A DNA stretch of 64,000 bases, taken from positions 1-64,000 of the forward strand of contig JAGVSR010000147.1 of the NCBI GenBank assembly GCA_019137195.1, given 5' to 3'. How positions within the stretch are numbered: position 1 is the stretch's first letter; the number at the start of each line of letters is the position of its first letter. The position numbers and the translations under genes are program-made. The notes under the pieces are model-generated. The model was not told where the DNA came from. It saw only the letters and a list, made by a program, of their open reading frames with translations, and did no database searches. Shown piece by piece: positions 54,068-63,305 of this stretch. This DNA is from Alphaproteobacteria bacterium. Its GTDB lineage: Bacteria; Pseudomonadota; Alphaproteobacteria; Rhizobiales; Hyphomicrobiaceae.

Positions 54068-55255
54068 CTAGAGAGCCGATTGCCTCTGCATGACGAGAAT
54101 ATGGGCCATCCGTCCCGCCGTGGCGCCGAGGAACCAGGCGACCAGCAGCAGCGAGAACGGTAGGATAGTCCTCAAACCGGCAAACACCAAGGCATCGGCC
54201 GCGATGAGGACCCCCGTGGCCGCCGTCCACCCTACGAGGCTGGCGTGCCGAACACCGAACAGCCAGCCGAGAAGCGCTGCAATCACGGCAACCCCGACGA
54301 TCAATTGGCTGACCTGGCTCGTACCGAGCTCGTGAAGCGTGCGCCCGTCGATCCGTTGCGCGACGTCCTGCGCGTGAACGAAAACGCCCGGCCCCGCCTC
54401 TTTGCCCTTACCGGACATGGGAGTCGCGTGGCGGTCGAGATAGGCGAAATCGCCGCCGATCAGTACCGCTTTGCCCTTGAGCCTCTGGACATCGCCCCGC
54501 TTCACCGCCTCCTCGTGCGCCGCCGTGCCGTCGATGAGCGCCTCTGCCGCGAGCGTCAGAAATGGAGACTGGCCCCCGGCAGGCGCCTTCAGCCAGGCGA
54601 TCGGCGCCTCGATACCGGTGCTGTCGGTGCCAGCAGCCGCTGCCAGCAGCGCCGCGAAGCTCGACGAGAAGCGCGAGCCTTCGGCCGGCCCGGCGCGAAA
54701 TCGGACGATCCCATCCGGCTCGGTCCGCAGGTTGATGTAGCCGGCCGGGCGGTTGGCCTCACGAATAAACTCGTCCTGAATCGCGCGCTGCCCCTCCGAC
54801 AGTCGCCCGCGCTCGTCGAGCGCTCCCAGCACGACCTTGGTGCCCACGTCGCGAAGGGCAGCCTTCAGCGCATCGTCCTTCTCGGGCTCGGTCCTGCGGC
54901 TGAAATAAAAGTCGAGCCCCACGCTCTTGGCGCCGACGGCATCGAGGGCGCGGACGATCTTGGCGATGAGACCGCGATCCGGCGGCAGCAAATAGGGATA
55001 GCCCTCGAGCGTGGTCTCGCTGACCAGCACGACCGCGACCGATGGGTGCGCATCGGACGCGACATCCGAGAATGCCTTCGTGCGCCAGTCGGCCGTCTGG
55101 TGCTCGAACCGCATCAGGAACGGCGCCCATCCGGGCGCCAGCAGGAGCGCCAGAAGTCCGCACACCGAGCCCGCGAGCATGAGTGCCGGCAGGCGGCGCA
55201 TGAGGAACGATGGCATGAGCTTTGGCTCCGGGTCCGATTGATTACGGCCGGACAT
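54068..55255 (-). CDS. CHASE2 sensor-domain protein without output domain
   Basis: 395 aa. An N-terminal membrane helix (about 20-44, LPALMLAGSVCGLLALLLAP), an extracytoplasmic CHASE2 domain about 45-310 (ADWRTKAFSDVASDAHPSVA, KSVGLDFYFSRRTEPEKDDA, VLIGGDFAYLDRHATPM), then three C-terminal membrane helices (315-388). The usual cyclase or kinase output is absent; the protein stops after the last helix (RMAHILVMQRQSAL). It may signal through a partner. The dual-ATPase gene lies 233 bp upstream on the same strand. Confidence 0.85.
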   Translation of the reverse strand: MSGRNQSDPEPKLMPSFLMRRLPALMLAGSVCGLLALLLAPGWAPFLMRFEHQTADWRTKAFSDVASDAHPSVAVVLVSETTLEGYPYLLPPDRGLIAKIVRALDAVGAKSVGLDFYFSRRTEPEKDDALKAALRDVGTKVVLGALDERGRLSEGQRAIQDEFIREANRPAGYINLRTEPDGIVRFRAGPAEGSRFSSSFAALLAAAAGTDSTGIEAPIAWLKAPAGGQSPFLTLAAEALIDGTAAHEEAVKRGDVQRLKGKAVLIGGDFAYLDRHATPMSGKGKEAGPGVFVHAQDVAQRIDGRTLHELGTSQVSQLIVGVAVIAALLGWLFGVRHASLVGWTAATGVLIAADALVFAGLRTILPFSLLLVAWFLGATAGRMAHILVMQRQSAL

Positions 55256-55488
55256 GCTAGAGCCTGGAAAGGGAGTAGGGAATGGGGACTAGGCACGAGT
55301 GTCCCGATCGCGACGCTCCTCAAATTCCTCGCCACGCTCGGATCGAGAGTCGCGGTCGTAAGGACACGAGCAAGCCGTTGATCTAGTGTGGCTCAGATAC
55401 TGAAGTCCGCTCGAGAACCCCGCCACGGGAATGAAGCGGACGTCAGAGCCCGCCCACGAGGAGCGCGGCGCTTGGCAACTCCTGCTCC

Positions 55489-58400
55489 CTACCGTCTGAC
55501 CTCGAACAGCTTGAGCTGGCGCTCGTCCTGGCCCTTGGTCTCGCGCGCGAGCTGCTCGATGCGGTCGAACGGCACCTGCTCCGCTTCGATCAGCGAGCGC
55601 TGCGCCTTCATCGAGCGCACGAGACCTTCCTGCACGAGGTGGAACTCGCCGACCGTTTGGCCCGGCAGGACCGCCGCGGGATCGAGCCCGCTCTCGCTCT
55701 GGAACGCGGCCCTGAGCTTGCGCAGTGCCGTATCCTCGCGCACGCGGCCGATGAACCAGCTCGTAATCTGGTCGCGGCTCTTGTAGTCGAGATCGCCCGG
55801 CGACTGGGTCGCCAGCATGATGCCGAGGCCCGCCGAGCGCGCCCGCTTGAGCAGGCTCTGCAAAGGTTCCGCCGTTGCCGGCTTGGCATTGGCCGGAATG
55901 TAGAGGTCCGCCTCGTCGAACATCACGACGGCCTGCAGCTCGTCGTTCGGATTGCGCTGACAGAAGCGCAGAGCCTCCGACAGGAATTGCGAAACCCAGA
56001 ACAGGATGTTCTCGTTGTCGCCGAGGAACCCCGTATAGATGATCGAAAGGCGCGTGCGCCCCTGGCGCTGGAACGGCCCGAGACCGAGCAACGCATCCAT
56101 CCTGAGGCTCTCGCCGCCGCCTTCGAACAGAACCGAGTTGCGGTGCCGCAAGCTGTCGAGCTGCGCCACGAGATCGCGCCGTATGCGCCCCGACGGGTCC
56201 ATGCGCTGCGTGAGATCGGTGAGCTCCGGATCCTCGTCCTCCAAGAGGCTGATGAGATCACCGAGCATCACCTCGCGGCTGTAGCGAGCACCGAGAATCC
56301 GGAGCGCCACCGAAAGTGTGCCCGACTGCTTCTGGTGCGTTGCCGAGTTCTTCAAGTGCAGCATGTCGCCCAGAGCCGCCGCCGAGAGGTTGGCCAGGAG
56401 CTGCTGCTCGTGATCGGGCAGCTCGTTGATGCCGTTCGGCAGGAGCGTGATCGAGATCAGCCGCCCCGACGAGCGCCCCGGCGTATAGACGGCGACGTCG
56501 ATCGCGTCGGCGAGCTTCTCGCGCTCGCCGCGCCGCTCGCCGAACTCCTCGTCGTTGGCGCGCCACACGTCCGGGTTCGCGTAGCTGCAGAGATCGCCCT
56601 TGCGGTCGATCAGCACTGCCGGGATGCCCTTGAGCAAGAGCTGCTCGATGAGACAGAGTGCGAGCGTCGTCTTGCCAGAGCCCGAGCCGCCAAGCACTGC
56701 CGCGTGCCGCTTCAGGACGTTCTTGTTGAGCGTGATCGCCTTGCCGCGCTGGCCGCTCTCGCGGCCAGCGAGAATGCTCGAGCCACCTCCGTTCTCGTCG
56801 AGGATGACGGACAGCGGCAGGTTGTCGTCGTTGGCCGGCAGCGGCTCCTCTCCGCTGTCCGTCCACGGCCCCGTCCACTGGGAAACCTGGGCCGCCCCCG
56901 CGCCGTCGGTGGCAGCCGCCGGAGCGCCGGCAGGATCGAGCATCGGCAGAGCGGGTTGCAGGAACGGCGCGTCCTGCACTGTCGCTGTTTTCGCCTCGCC
57001 ATCCTTGCCGGCCCGCGGCAGCGCCCGGCCGAGAAGGTCGAGCCGCAGGAGCTGGATCAGCGTGATGAGGTTGGAGAGGAGCTTCGCGCCCTCGAACCAG
57101 CGCGCGAAGCCGCGGTCGGTGCGATGATGCGCGTGGAACTCGCGCACCGTCATCATGCGCTCCCACTCGGGGATCGGCACCAGCATCTGCCGGCCGCCGG
57201 CATCGCGGAACTTGCGGAATGCCTGCGCGGTCTGGTTCTTCTTGTTGGGCGGGAAGTCGGACGCGCGCAGCATGAAGCAGCTCTTGCCCGCCATCGACGA
57301 CAAGACCTTGTCGAGCTGGCGCTTGAGACCACCGCCCTGCGTCGGCCGGTTGCACAAGAACACACGGCTTTCGGCCACGATGCGCCCGCTGTGCGCGACC
57401 TTGAGATCGATCGCCGGCAGGTCGTCGGCGATTTCGAGCCGCTCGACCTGGAGCGTGACGCCGCCGTCCCATTCATCCTTGGCGAGCCCCAGGCTGGCCA
57501 CCAGGACGTCCATGAGCTCGTTGTCGTCGGACGGGATCTCCGCCTCCGATGCACTCTGGAACCGCTCCCACTTCTCGCGAAAATCGACATCGGCCACCGC
57601 CGGTACCGACCGCGACGCCGCCTGATCCTCGCCCCCGAAGGCCCCGGCGAGGGCCCCACCCAGCGCGCCGCCGAGCACGGAGGCGAGCGTCGATGCCCAG
57701 CCGTGATCGGCCTGAGGCTCGTCGGGCTCGCCGGCGACCTTGTCGCGAAGTCGGCTCTGCGCGTGCTCGAGCAGACGCCGCGTCGACAGCCCGCCGAACT
57801 CTTCGAAGAACTCCGCACCGAAGAACTGCGCCGGATCGGGAAACGAGAGACCGCCCGCGTTGGTCTCCGCCTCGTGCTCAAGGCGCTTGGCGATGATGAG
57901 CCGCGCCTCCTCGGGCGAGCGGCTTTCGAGCAGGGCCACCGGGCCGGATTTTTCGATACGATCGACGTACGACTGCGCCAGCACGCCTCTCACCTGCCCG
58001 TAGAAGTCCTCGAGGCACGAGATGATGCAGATCGCGTTCGGCAGCCGGTTGGCAATCTGGATGAGGTCGCGCGCCGCACGCTGGAAGCGCTCCTCGGCGT
58101 CCTCGAAGAAGCGCAGGTCCTCGACCTGGTCGATGGCGAACACGAGCGCCGCCCTCTCGACCGTCCACATCAGCTGCCCGAGCGCGGTGATGATCTCGAA
58201 CGCACGGTCCTCGCCGGTGTTGGGATCGAGCGCCGCGACCGCCTGATGGGCCAACGGAGTGAGCTGCCGTCCGAACAGATACTGGCGGATTCGCTGGTCG
58301 ATGCGCGGGTCTTTTCGCTCGAGGTACAGGAGCGCGCGTACGATGTTGATGTCGAGCTCGAGGTCGCGGAAGCGCGGCGCCGCCACAATCTCGTCGGCGA

Positions 58401-58920
58401 GGCCGAGCACGAGCTTGGCGAGCGCCTCCTCGCCGAGGCTCGCCTCGCGAAGCTCCTCGAGGTCCTTGGCGGGAATGGTTTCGGTGTCGCTGAGCAGAAG
58501 CCGCGTCAGACGCTTGAGCCCGCTCTCACCCTCCTCGTCGGGGCTGTACGAGCGCTCGAGCGAATGGACGAGCCGCCGCAGGTAGTAGTCGGCGTAGTTG
58601 GAGACGTCGGGCGTCATCTGGGCATAGCCGAAGTACGCCTTGCCCTCCCGGTGCGTCCCGGTGCGGAGCGCACGCAGCAGGTGCGTCTTGCCGGCCCCCG
58701 ACTGGCCGTGGAACAGAAGGATGCGGGCTTCCCGCTTCGAACTCTTGCCGGTCGTTATCGCGGTCAAGAGCGTATCGAACTTGACGCGCGCCTTCGCGTG
58801 TACGGTCGGCACATCGACGGGGTCGGCCCGCCAGATGTCGTCCTCCCAGGTGATCGAATGCTCGAACGCCCCCGATAGCTTCTCGGGAGCCACGGCCAAA
58901 TCTGCGCCTTGCTGCATCAC
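55489..58920 (-). CDS. Dual P-loop ATPase: AAA/STAND-like plus HerA/VirB4-type
   Basis: 1143 aa. N-terminal NTPase about 45-400: Walker A GQSGAGKTH at 72-80, Walker B LVFAIDQVED near 259-268, sensor-like CIISCLEDF. A middle region (about 445-640) is not recognised. C-terminal motor about 700-1143: Walker A GGSGSGKTT at 744-752, VLIDRKGD near 769-776, Walker B AVVMFDEAD (997-1005, catalytic Glu1003), ATQSPGDLDY and an arginine-finger-like FIGRVRED, all typical of HerA/VirB4/FtsK-superfamily DNA or protein translocases. The start is GTG at 58920 or ATG at 58917. It follows a winged-helix gene. A defence or DNA-processing role is inferred from such architectures only. Confidence 0.8.
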   Translation of the reverse strand: MMQQGADLAVAPEKLSGAFEHSITWEDDIWRADPVDVPTVHAKARVKFDTLLTAITTGKSSKREARILLFHGQSGAGKTHLLRALRTGTHREGKAYFGYAQMTPDVSNYADYYLRRLVHSLERSYSPDEEGESGLKRLTRLLLSDTETIPAKDLEELREASLGEEALAKLVLGLADEIVAAPRFRDLELDINIVRALLYLERKDPRIDQRIRQYLFGRQLTPLAHQAVAALDPNTGEDRAFEIITALGQLMWTVERAALVFAIDQVEDLRFFEDAEERFQRAARDLIQIANRLPNAICIISCLEDFYGQVRGVLAQSYVDRIEKSGPVALLESRSPEEARLIIAKRLEHEAETNAGGLSFPDPAQFFGAEFFEEFGGLSTRRLLEHAQSRLRDKVAGEPDEPQADHGWASTLASVLGGALGGALAGAFGGEDQAASRSVPAVADVDFREKWERFQSASEAEIPSDDNELMDVLVASLGLAKDEWDGGVTLQVERLEIADDLPAIDLKVAHSGRIVAESRVFLCNRPTQGGGLKRQLDKVLSSMAGKSCFMLRASDFPPNKKNQTAQAFRKFRDAGGRQMLVPIPEWERMMTVREFHAHHRTDRGFARWFEGAKLLSNLITLIQLLRLDLLGRALPRAGKDGEAKTATVQDAPFLQPALPMLDPAGAPAAATDGAGAAQVSQWTGPWTDSGEEPLPANDDNLPLSVILDENGGGSSILAGRESGQRGKAITLNKNVLKRHAAVLGGSGSGKTTLALCLIEQLLLKGIPAVLIDRKGDLCSYANPDVWRANDEEFGERRGEREKLADAIDVAVYTPGRSSGRLISITLLPNGINELPDHEQQLLANLSAAALGDMLHLKNSATHQKQSGTLSVALRILGARYSREVMLGDLISLLEDEDPELTDLTQRMDPSGRIRRDLVAQLDSLRHRNSVLFEGGGESLRMDALLGLGPFQRQGRTRLSIIYTGFLGDNENILFWVSQFLSEALRFCQRNPNDELQAVVMFDEADLYIPANAKPATAEPLQSLLKRARSAGLGIMLATQSPGDLDYKSRDQITSWFIGRVREDTALRKLRAAFQSESGLDPAAVLPGQTVGEFHLVQEGLVRSMKAQRSLIEAEQVPFDRIEQLARETKGQDERQLKLFEVRR

Positions 58921-59067
58921 TCCGGCTTCCTTCGACGCATCGGTGTCTCACCCTTGGGAATCGACACCCGTAACCCGGCATGCGTGACCGGCTCGTCCGC
59001 TGACGAGCCGTCATGGCGCTGCCGGCTGGGCGACGTCGGGACCTTACGGTCGGGACACCGCATTCCC

Positions 59068-60213
59068 TCAGTCTTCGACGCGTACGAAGTGCCAGACCGT
59101 ATTCTTGTAGACGATGGCCGAGCTGTCGAACTCGTCCTTACGCTTCTTGTCTTTCAGATCGGCATTGGCGAGCACGATGGCACCGGTCCGGTGCGCCTCG
59201 GCGAGCATGCACTTGAACTCGATTTCGCTGAGGTCCCAAGCAGTCTCGGATCTGCGAATCGCCTGCCATACGTGGCTGATAAACGCCTTTCGATTCCCTG
59301 GCCAGCCCTCGGCGCAGGTGCGTGCCGCCGCCATCACGCCCGAAGCGAAATCGACAAGTCCCGGACGACTCGGGTGAGCGGCTGGAGGTGGCCGCGCGGC
59401 CGCCGGCTCCGTGTCGTTCGCGGGCGGTGGCAACTGGTCGGGCGAAGCCTTTACAACCTGGGGCACGCTCCGCGCCTCAGCAGCAAGCACCGCCGTGCCG
59501 AGCGACTTGAGGATCGCGGCCCTGAGCGCATCCATGTCCTGCTGTACGGCGCCAACCTGCTCGGCGGCGAGATGGGCGATGAGCTTCTGGTCGGTCGAAA
59601 GATCGCGCGGATTTTGCGACAGCTGCCCGGCGAGCGTTCGGCCCGCCTTTGCCGTGAACGCAGATCCCTTGCCGAGCCCGGCTTTCACCTTGTTGCCGAA
59701 CGCACGCTCGAGCGCCACCAAGGCGAGCTGCGCCCTGAGCTTGGCCGGAGAGGGGTTTTTCTTGCCGGCCAGTTTGAAGGCCTTCTGCAGAATCAGCGCC
59801 CTCATACCCTCGGGCCGTGCCAACATCTTGAGGCGGGAGGCACTCTCTCCTTCGAGCCCAAGCCCCTTGGCGATGAGCGCGATGTCGCGGATCTGTGGCC
59901 AAGCCGCACTCGCCAGTCCCTTGCACGACAGAAATGCGGCGACCGCAGCCTCGCCGTGGTCAGTTGCCTTCAGCCTGCCCCGACCTTCGGTTGCGAAGCC
60001 GCCCTCGACCAGATGTCCTGTATGCAACTCGGCCAGCCGCCGCCATTCGGCCGGGGAAAGCTTGTGGGCGAAGAGTGGCCCGAGATCCTGCACGATCTCC
60101 GAGCGCGTTGCCCCGCCGTGGACGGCGATGCGCGCGAGCAAGGCCTCGCCGAGCGGGGTCAGCCCCCGCGGCTCGGGCTCGGCACGGGATGCCCCGGTCT
60201 GAGCGGCCGCCAT
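59068..60213 (-). CDS. Winged-helix protein paired with the dual ATPase
   Basis: 381 aa, family not recognised. The N-terminal 85 residues look like a winged helix (LTPLGEALLARIAVHGGATR, GRLKATDHGEAAVAAFL). The middle is helical and basic (AGKKNPSPAKLRAQLALVAL); a Pro-rich linker at about 262-290 leads to a second small domain (ISHVWQAIRRSETAWDLSEI, SSAIVYKNTVWHFVRVED). Same strand as the ATPase, 147 bp upstream. Suggests a DNA-binding or adaptor subunit for the motor. Confidence 0.6.
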   Translation of the reverse strand: MAAAQTGASRAEPEPRGLTPLGEALLARIAVHGGATRSEIVQDLGPLFAHKLSPAEWRRLAELHTGHLVEGGFATEGRGRLKATDHGEAAVAAFLSCKGLASAAWPQIRDIALIAKGLGLEGESASRLKMLARPEGMRALILQKAFKLAGKKNPSPAKLRAQLALVALERAFGNKVKAGLGKGSAFTAKAGRTLAGQLSQNPRDLSTDQKLIAHLAAEQVGAVQQDMDALRAAILKSLGTAVLAAEARSVPQVVKASPDQLPPPANDTEPAAARPPPAAHPSRPGLVDFASGVMAAARTCAEGWPGNRKAFISHVWQAIRRSETAWDLSEIEFKCMLAEAHRTGAIVLANADLKDKKRKDEFDSSAIVYKNTVWHFVRVED

Positions 60214-60681
60214 TCGTCGTCTCCCATGGCAGTCCCACGGCTTTGGATTGCCGGGTTGCAGTTGGAACCTCGGACGCGAACGAATCAGTTGAGGCTAGGT
60301 GGCGAGATTGCCCGAAGTCGAGCCGACCGTCCAAGGCCGGAACGCTCAGAACGTGGGAAAGAGAGCGCCTGTGACCGGACCCGAGCGCTGTTTCGCCAAG
60401 ATCGGGTCAAACTCGCGACATCATCCTGAGAAGAAATGCATTTCGAGCCGCTGACAGCCGAATCGGTCGACAGGGAGACGCTCGTGCGTCGGTCGAGATC
60501 GGGAAGCGCGTTCCAAAGCGACGGTGGGATCGGCTCGACAGCCTGAACTGAGCGCAACAACGGGAAGAAGGTCTCTCAATTCAGGACACGAGGTGGGGCC
60601 GCCTTACCATTAACGCCGAGTTAACGGATGCTATGCGATGCTTTCAATCTGTTCCGTGCGTCACCTGGCGGGGGTAGTTTG
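60214..60681. other. 468 bp divergent gap with CtrA site
   Basis: No gene or RNA gene recognised. The right end holds the CtrA site at 60610-60625 in front of the CAP lipoprotein gene. The left part should contain the promoter of the winged-helix/ATPase pair, but no clear -35/-10 was found. Confidence 0.5.
60610..60625. promoter_or_regulatory. CtrA-binding site (TTAA-N7-TTAAC)
   Basis: TTAA (60610-60613), seven bases, TTAAC (60621-60625): a perfect full CtrA motif 57 bp upstream of the CAP-domain gene start, a position where CtrA usually activates. Confidence 0.65.
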
Positions 60682-61338
60682 ATGGTTCGCGTCGCGTTTG
60701 CCGCCGTCGTGGCAGCATCTCTTTCGGCCTGCAGTCTCGGCACAGCGTCGTTGCCGATGGACTTCGCTGGCAGCTCGTCGTCTTCGTCGACGGCCTCGAT
60801 CTCGACCAAGAAGGCGCCATCGAGCGGTCTCGGCGGCGACACGTCGGCCCCCCGGACCCAGGTCGCCAGCCTCGACAAGGCGCCGAAAGGCTCGTTCGAG
60901 CTTCCGCCCAAGGGGGCCCTCTCCGATCGCGACTATTCCGCAACCGCCCTCGATCCCGAGCGCGCCCGCGACATCATCAACCAGTACCGCGCCGAGAAAG
61001 GCTTGAAGCCGGTGAAGCTCAATGCGGCGCTGACCGAGGCGGCCAAGGCCCACTCCCGCGACCTATCGAAATGGGACCGGATCTCGCACTACGGCTCCGA
61101 CGGCTCGAATCCCTGGGACCGGGTCAAGCGCACTGGCTATAAGGCCCGCCTCGCGGCCGAGAACGTCGGCACCGGCCAGATCTCCTTCGACGAGGTCATG
61201 AAGGGCTGGAAGGAGAGTGCCGGCCACAACAAGAACCTCCTCCTCCCGGACGCGAGGGAGATGGGCATCGCCCTGGTCCAGGATCCCAAGACCGAGTTCA
61301 AGTCCTTCTGGACGCTCGTGCTCGGCACCTCGATGTAG
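60682..61338 (+). CDS. CAP/SCP-domain lipoprotein
   Basis: 218 aa. Lipobox LSAC with Cys17 after MVRVAFAAVVAAS, a Ser-rich linker to about 70, and a CAP domain about 90-215 (INQYRAEKGLKPVKLNAAL, AHSRDLSKWDRISHYG, AENVGTGQISFDEVMKGWKE). The cavity His residues are in AKAHSRD and AGHNKN. Bacterial CAP proteins are extracellular, functions mostly unknown. The ATG at 60682 follows GGGGGTAG. A CtrA site upstream suggests cell-cycle control. Confidence 0.88.
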   Translation: MVRVAFAAVVAASLSACSLGTASLPMDFAGSSSSSSTASISTKKAPSSGLGGDTSAPRTQVASLDKAPKGSFELPPKGALSDRDYSATALDPERARDIINQYRAEKGLKPVKLNAALTEAAKAHSRDLSKWDRISHYGSDGSNPWDRVKRTGYKARLAAENVGTGQISFDEVMKGWKESAGHNKNLLLPDAREMGIALVQDPKTEFKSFWTLVLGTSM

Positions 61339-61426
61339 CCGCCGGCACCGTCTCGTGGCGTTGCGTTCGCCACCGGTCGCGGCGACCGAGCGCGGCGTGG
61401 CCACGCCGTCATGCACCTTGAACGGC

Positions 61427-62026
61427 TTAGACCACGTTGCGGTCGCGCAAGGCTATGAGATGCCGCTCGGCCGCCCGCACACCCGCAACCGGCCCGATCT
61501 CCTCCCTGATCTTCACGACGTCGCCATCGCTGTCTCGGTCGTAGCCGGTGACGACGGTCAGCATTCCCGACCCGTCGCGGCGCTCCTTGCGCTCGAGCGC
61601 GACGATGCGATCCGGCATCACGGAGGTAACCTTGCGCGTCTTGCCATCGACAATGGTGAGGAGCCGCTTGTCGGTGACGGCATGCACCGTGTGTCGGGCC
61701 GAGTACCAGGTCCAGAGCGGGGCCGATAGCATTGCGAGCCCGATGGCGACGAACGGGATCAGAAAGAGGATGAAGAAGATGCCCAGTCCCGTGCTCATGT
61801 GCCCGGGCTCCCCTGGCGCCTTGCCGCCGGCGACGAGGCCGTAGACAGCCATCGCGAACATGAACCCGGAGATCGCCGTCCACGGCACGGCAAAAAGGAG
61901 AATGGGGAGCGTTGCGACGGAGGCACGTCCAGGCGACGGTTGCCCCGCCCAGCGAACGACCTCGCCCTTGGTCTCCTCCTTGAGAGCATGTGCGAGAGGG
62001 GCCGGCAGCGATTGCGGGAAGTTCAT
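61427..62026 (-). CDS. Membrane protein with PH-like domain
   Basis: 199 aa. Two membrane helices about 35-65 and 80-105 (FAVPWTAISGFMFAMAVYGL; LGIFFILFLIPFVAIGLAML), then a bacterial PH-like barrel about 115-195 (YSARHTVHAVTDKRLLTIVD, PDRIVALERKERRDGSG). The initial Met12 at 62026 was chosen over an upstream Met. Function unknown. It is convergent with the CAP gene. Confidence 0.78.
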   Translation of the reverse strand: MNFPQSLPAPLAHALKEETKGEVVRWAGQPSPGRASVATLPILLFAVPWTAISGFMFAMAVYGLVAGGKAPGEPGHMSTGLGIFFILFLIPFVAIGLAMLSAPLWTWYSARHTVHAVTDKRLLTIVDGKTRKVTSVMPDRIVALERKERRDGSGMLTVVTGYDRDSDGDVVKIREEIGPVAGVRAAERHLIALRDRNVV

Positions 62027-62169
62027 GCGGCAATCATTACGAGCCCTCTGTAATGGAAGCATGAATTGGCTTGGTGAAGGCTCCCTTGCAAAGCTGTGCT
62101 TGCGCTCTAAATTGCCGGGCTCGGACCGCAGTCGGGACGATCCGAGACGCAGGCCAGGAGTCGAGGCGA

Positions 62170-62586
62170 ATGCAGGACCAAAACGGATGGCGTGACGCCC
62201 TTGCGCCGAGCCTCGCTGACTTCGAGAGCCTTGCGGCTACCGCCTGGAACAGGTTGCCTGCACACTTCCGGCAAGTCTGCGGCGACGTCGTCATCCGCAT
62301 CGAGGACTTCGCCGCCGAGGACGTCCTCGACAGCCTCGACATCGAGGACCCCTTTGACCTGATGGGCCTTTACCAGGGCGTCAGCCTCGCTCAGAAGAGC
62401 GTGCTCGACCCCCCCCGCGAGCCCGACATGGTGTTCCTCTACCGGCGCGCCATTCTCGATTATTGGACCGACGGCGAGGATACGCTCGGCGAGATCATAA
62501 CCCACGTGCTGGTTCACGAGATCGGCCATCACTTCGGGTTTTCGGATGAGGACATGGAGGACATCGAGGCCGAGGCCGCGGCCTGA
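62170..62586 (+). CDS. Zincin-like metallopeptidase (PF06262-type)
   Basis: 138 aa small metallopeptidase-fold protein. HEIGHHFGFSDEDME holds the HExxH zinc motif; the preceding LGEIITHVLVHEIG and the N-terminal acidic helices follow the family. It is usually cytoplasmic, substrate unknown. The ATG at 62170 (MQDQNGWRDALAPS) fits; the earlier frame is in a noncoding region. Confidence 0.88.
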   Translation: MQDQNGWRDALAPSLADFESLAATAWNRLPAHFRQVCGDVVIRIEDFAAEDVLDSLDIEDPFDLMGLYQGVSLAQKSVLDPPREPDMVFLYRRAILDYWTDGEDTLGEIITHVLVHEIGHHFGFSDEDMEDIEAEAAA

Positions 62587-62736
62587 CGCGAGGCCATATG
62601 CTCTTGCGGCAACAAGGTGTGGCGGGTTGGCCCTAGTACATCGCCACAGCTTGTTTCGGTCTAGAATACTTGGCAAATTGAGGTAGCTCCCGTTCGGGGG
62701 CGAGGTGTGGGGCAAATCGCTTCGGCGGTGGAGATG

Positions 62737-63261
62737 ATGACGGCCTGGAAGCGATCCATCCTGGCTTGTGGGGGTATTCTTGCGGCTGGCGTGCTCGGCC
62801 TTGCCGGGATCGCCGCAGCCGACGACGTCCCCACGCCGGAGGAGTACGTTGAGCATGTCGGCGGCGACAGCAAGCTGCTCGAGCCTGGCGAGTTCAAGCT
62901 CGACGGCCGCCCGCAGTGGTGCGGAAAGCGCCCAACGGTCGTCGACGACCAGCTCGATGACTATGGCGCTGCCTATCCCGGCTTTCTGATCTTCAACACG
63001 CGCCTCCTGAACAAGGTCTCGCGTCCGGTGAAGTTCTGGATCTTCGCCCACGAATGCGGTCATCAGTTCCGGGGCCCCGACGAGGCAACGGCCGACTGCT
63101 TCGCCGTGCAGCGCGGCCGGCGCGAGCAATGGCTCGACGAAACGGGTCTCGAGGAGATCTGCAGCTTCATCGCCCCCGCCAAGGGCGACGCCATGCACTT
63201 CTCCGGCAGCTACCGCTGCGAGTACATGCGCCAGTGCTACGCCGACCCGACGGTGCGCTGA
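62737..63261 (+). CDS. Exported HExxH-like metalloprotease-related protein
   Basis: 174 aa. Signal peptide about 1-28 (SILACGGILAAGVLGLAG). HECGHQF fits HExxH, and the following DEATADCFAVQRGR provides the downstream acidic residue expected in M48-like zincins. Four or more Cys (CGK, HECGH, ADCFAV, EICSF, YRCEYMRQCY) suggest disulfides in the periplasm. Not assigned to a named family. GGTGGAG precedes the ATG pair at 62734/62737. Confidence 0.65.
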   Translation: MTAWKRSILACGGILAAGVLGLAGIAAADDVPTPEEYVEHVGGDSKLLEPGEFKLDGRPQWCGKRPTVVDDQLDDYGAAYPGFLIFNTRLLNKVSRPVKFWIFAHECGHQFRGPDEATADCFAVQRGRREQWLDETGLEEICSFIAPAKGDAMHFSGSYRCEYMRQCYADPTVR

Positions 63262-63305
63262 GCACAGCGCCGGTTGCGGAGTGCCGCACCGGGAGTTGAA
63301 GAAGA

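Noticed and set aside
55639..58878. 1079-codon open frame opposite the dual ATPase gene
   Set aside because: It is a full-length antisense shadow of a GC-rich gene: composition is Arg/Ala/Leu-biased with no recognisable motif, while the minus-strand product has intact Walker motifs.
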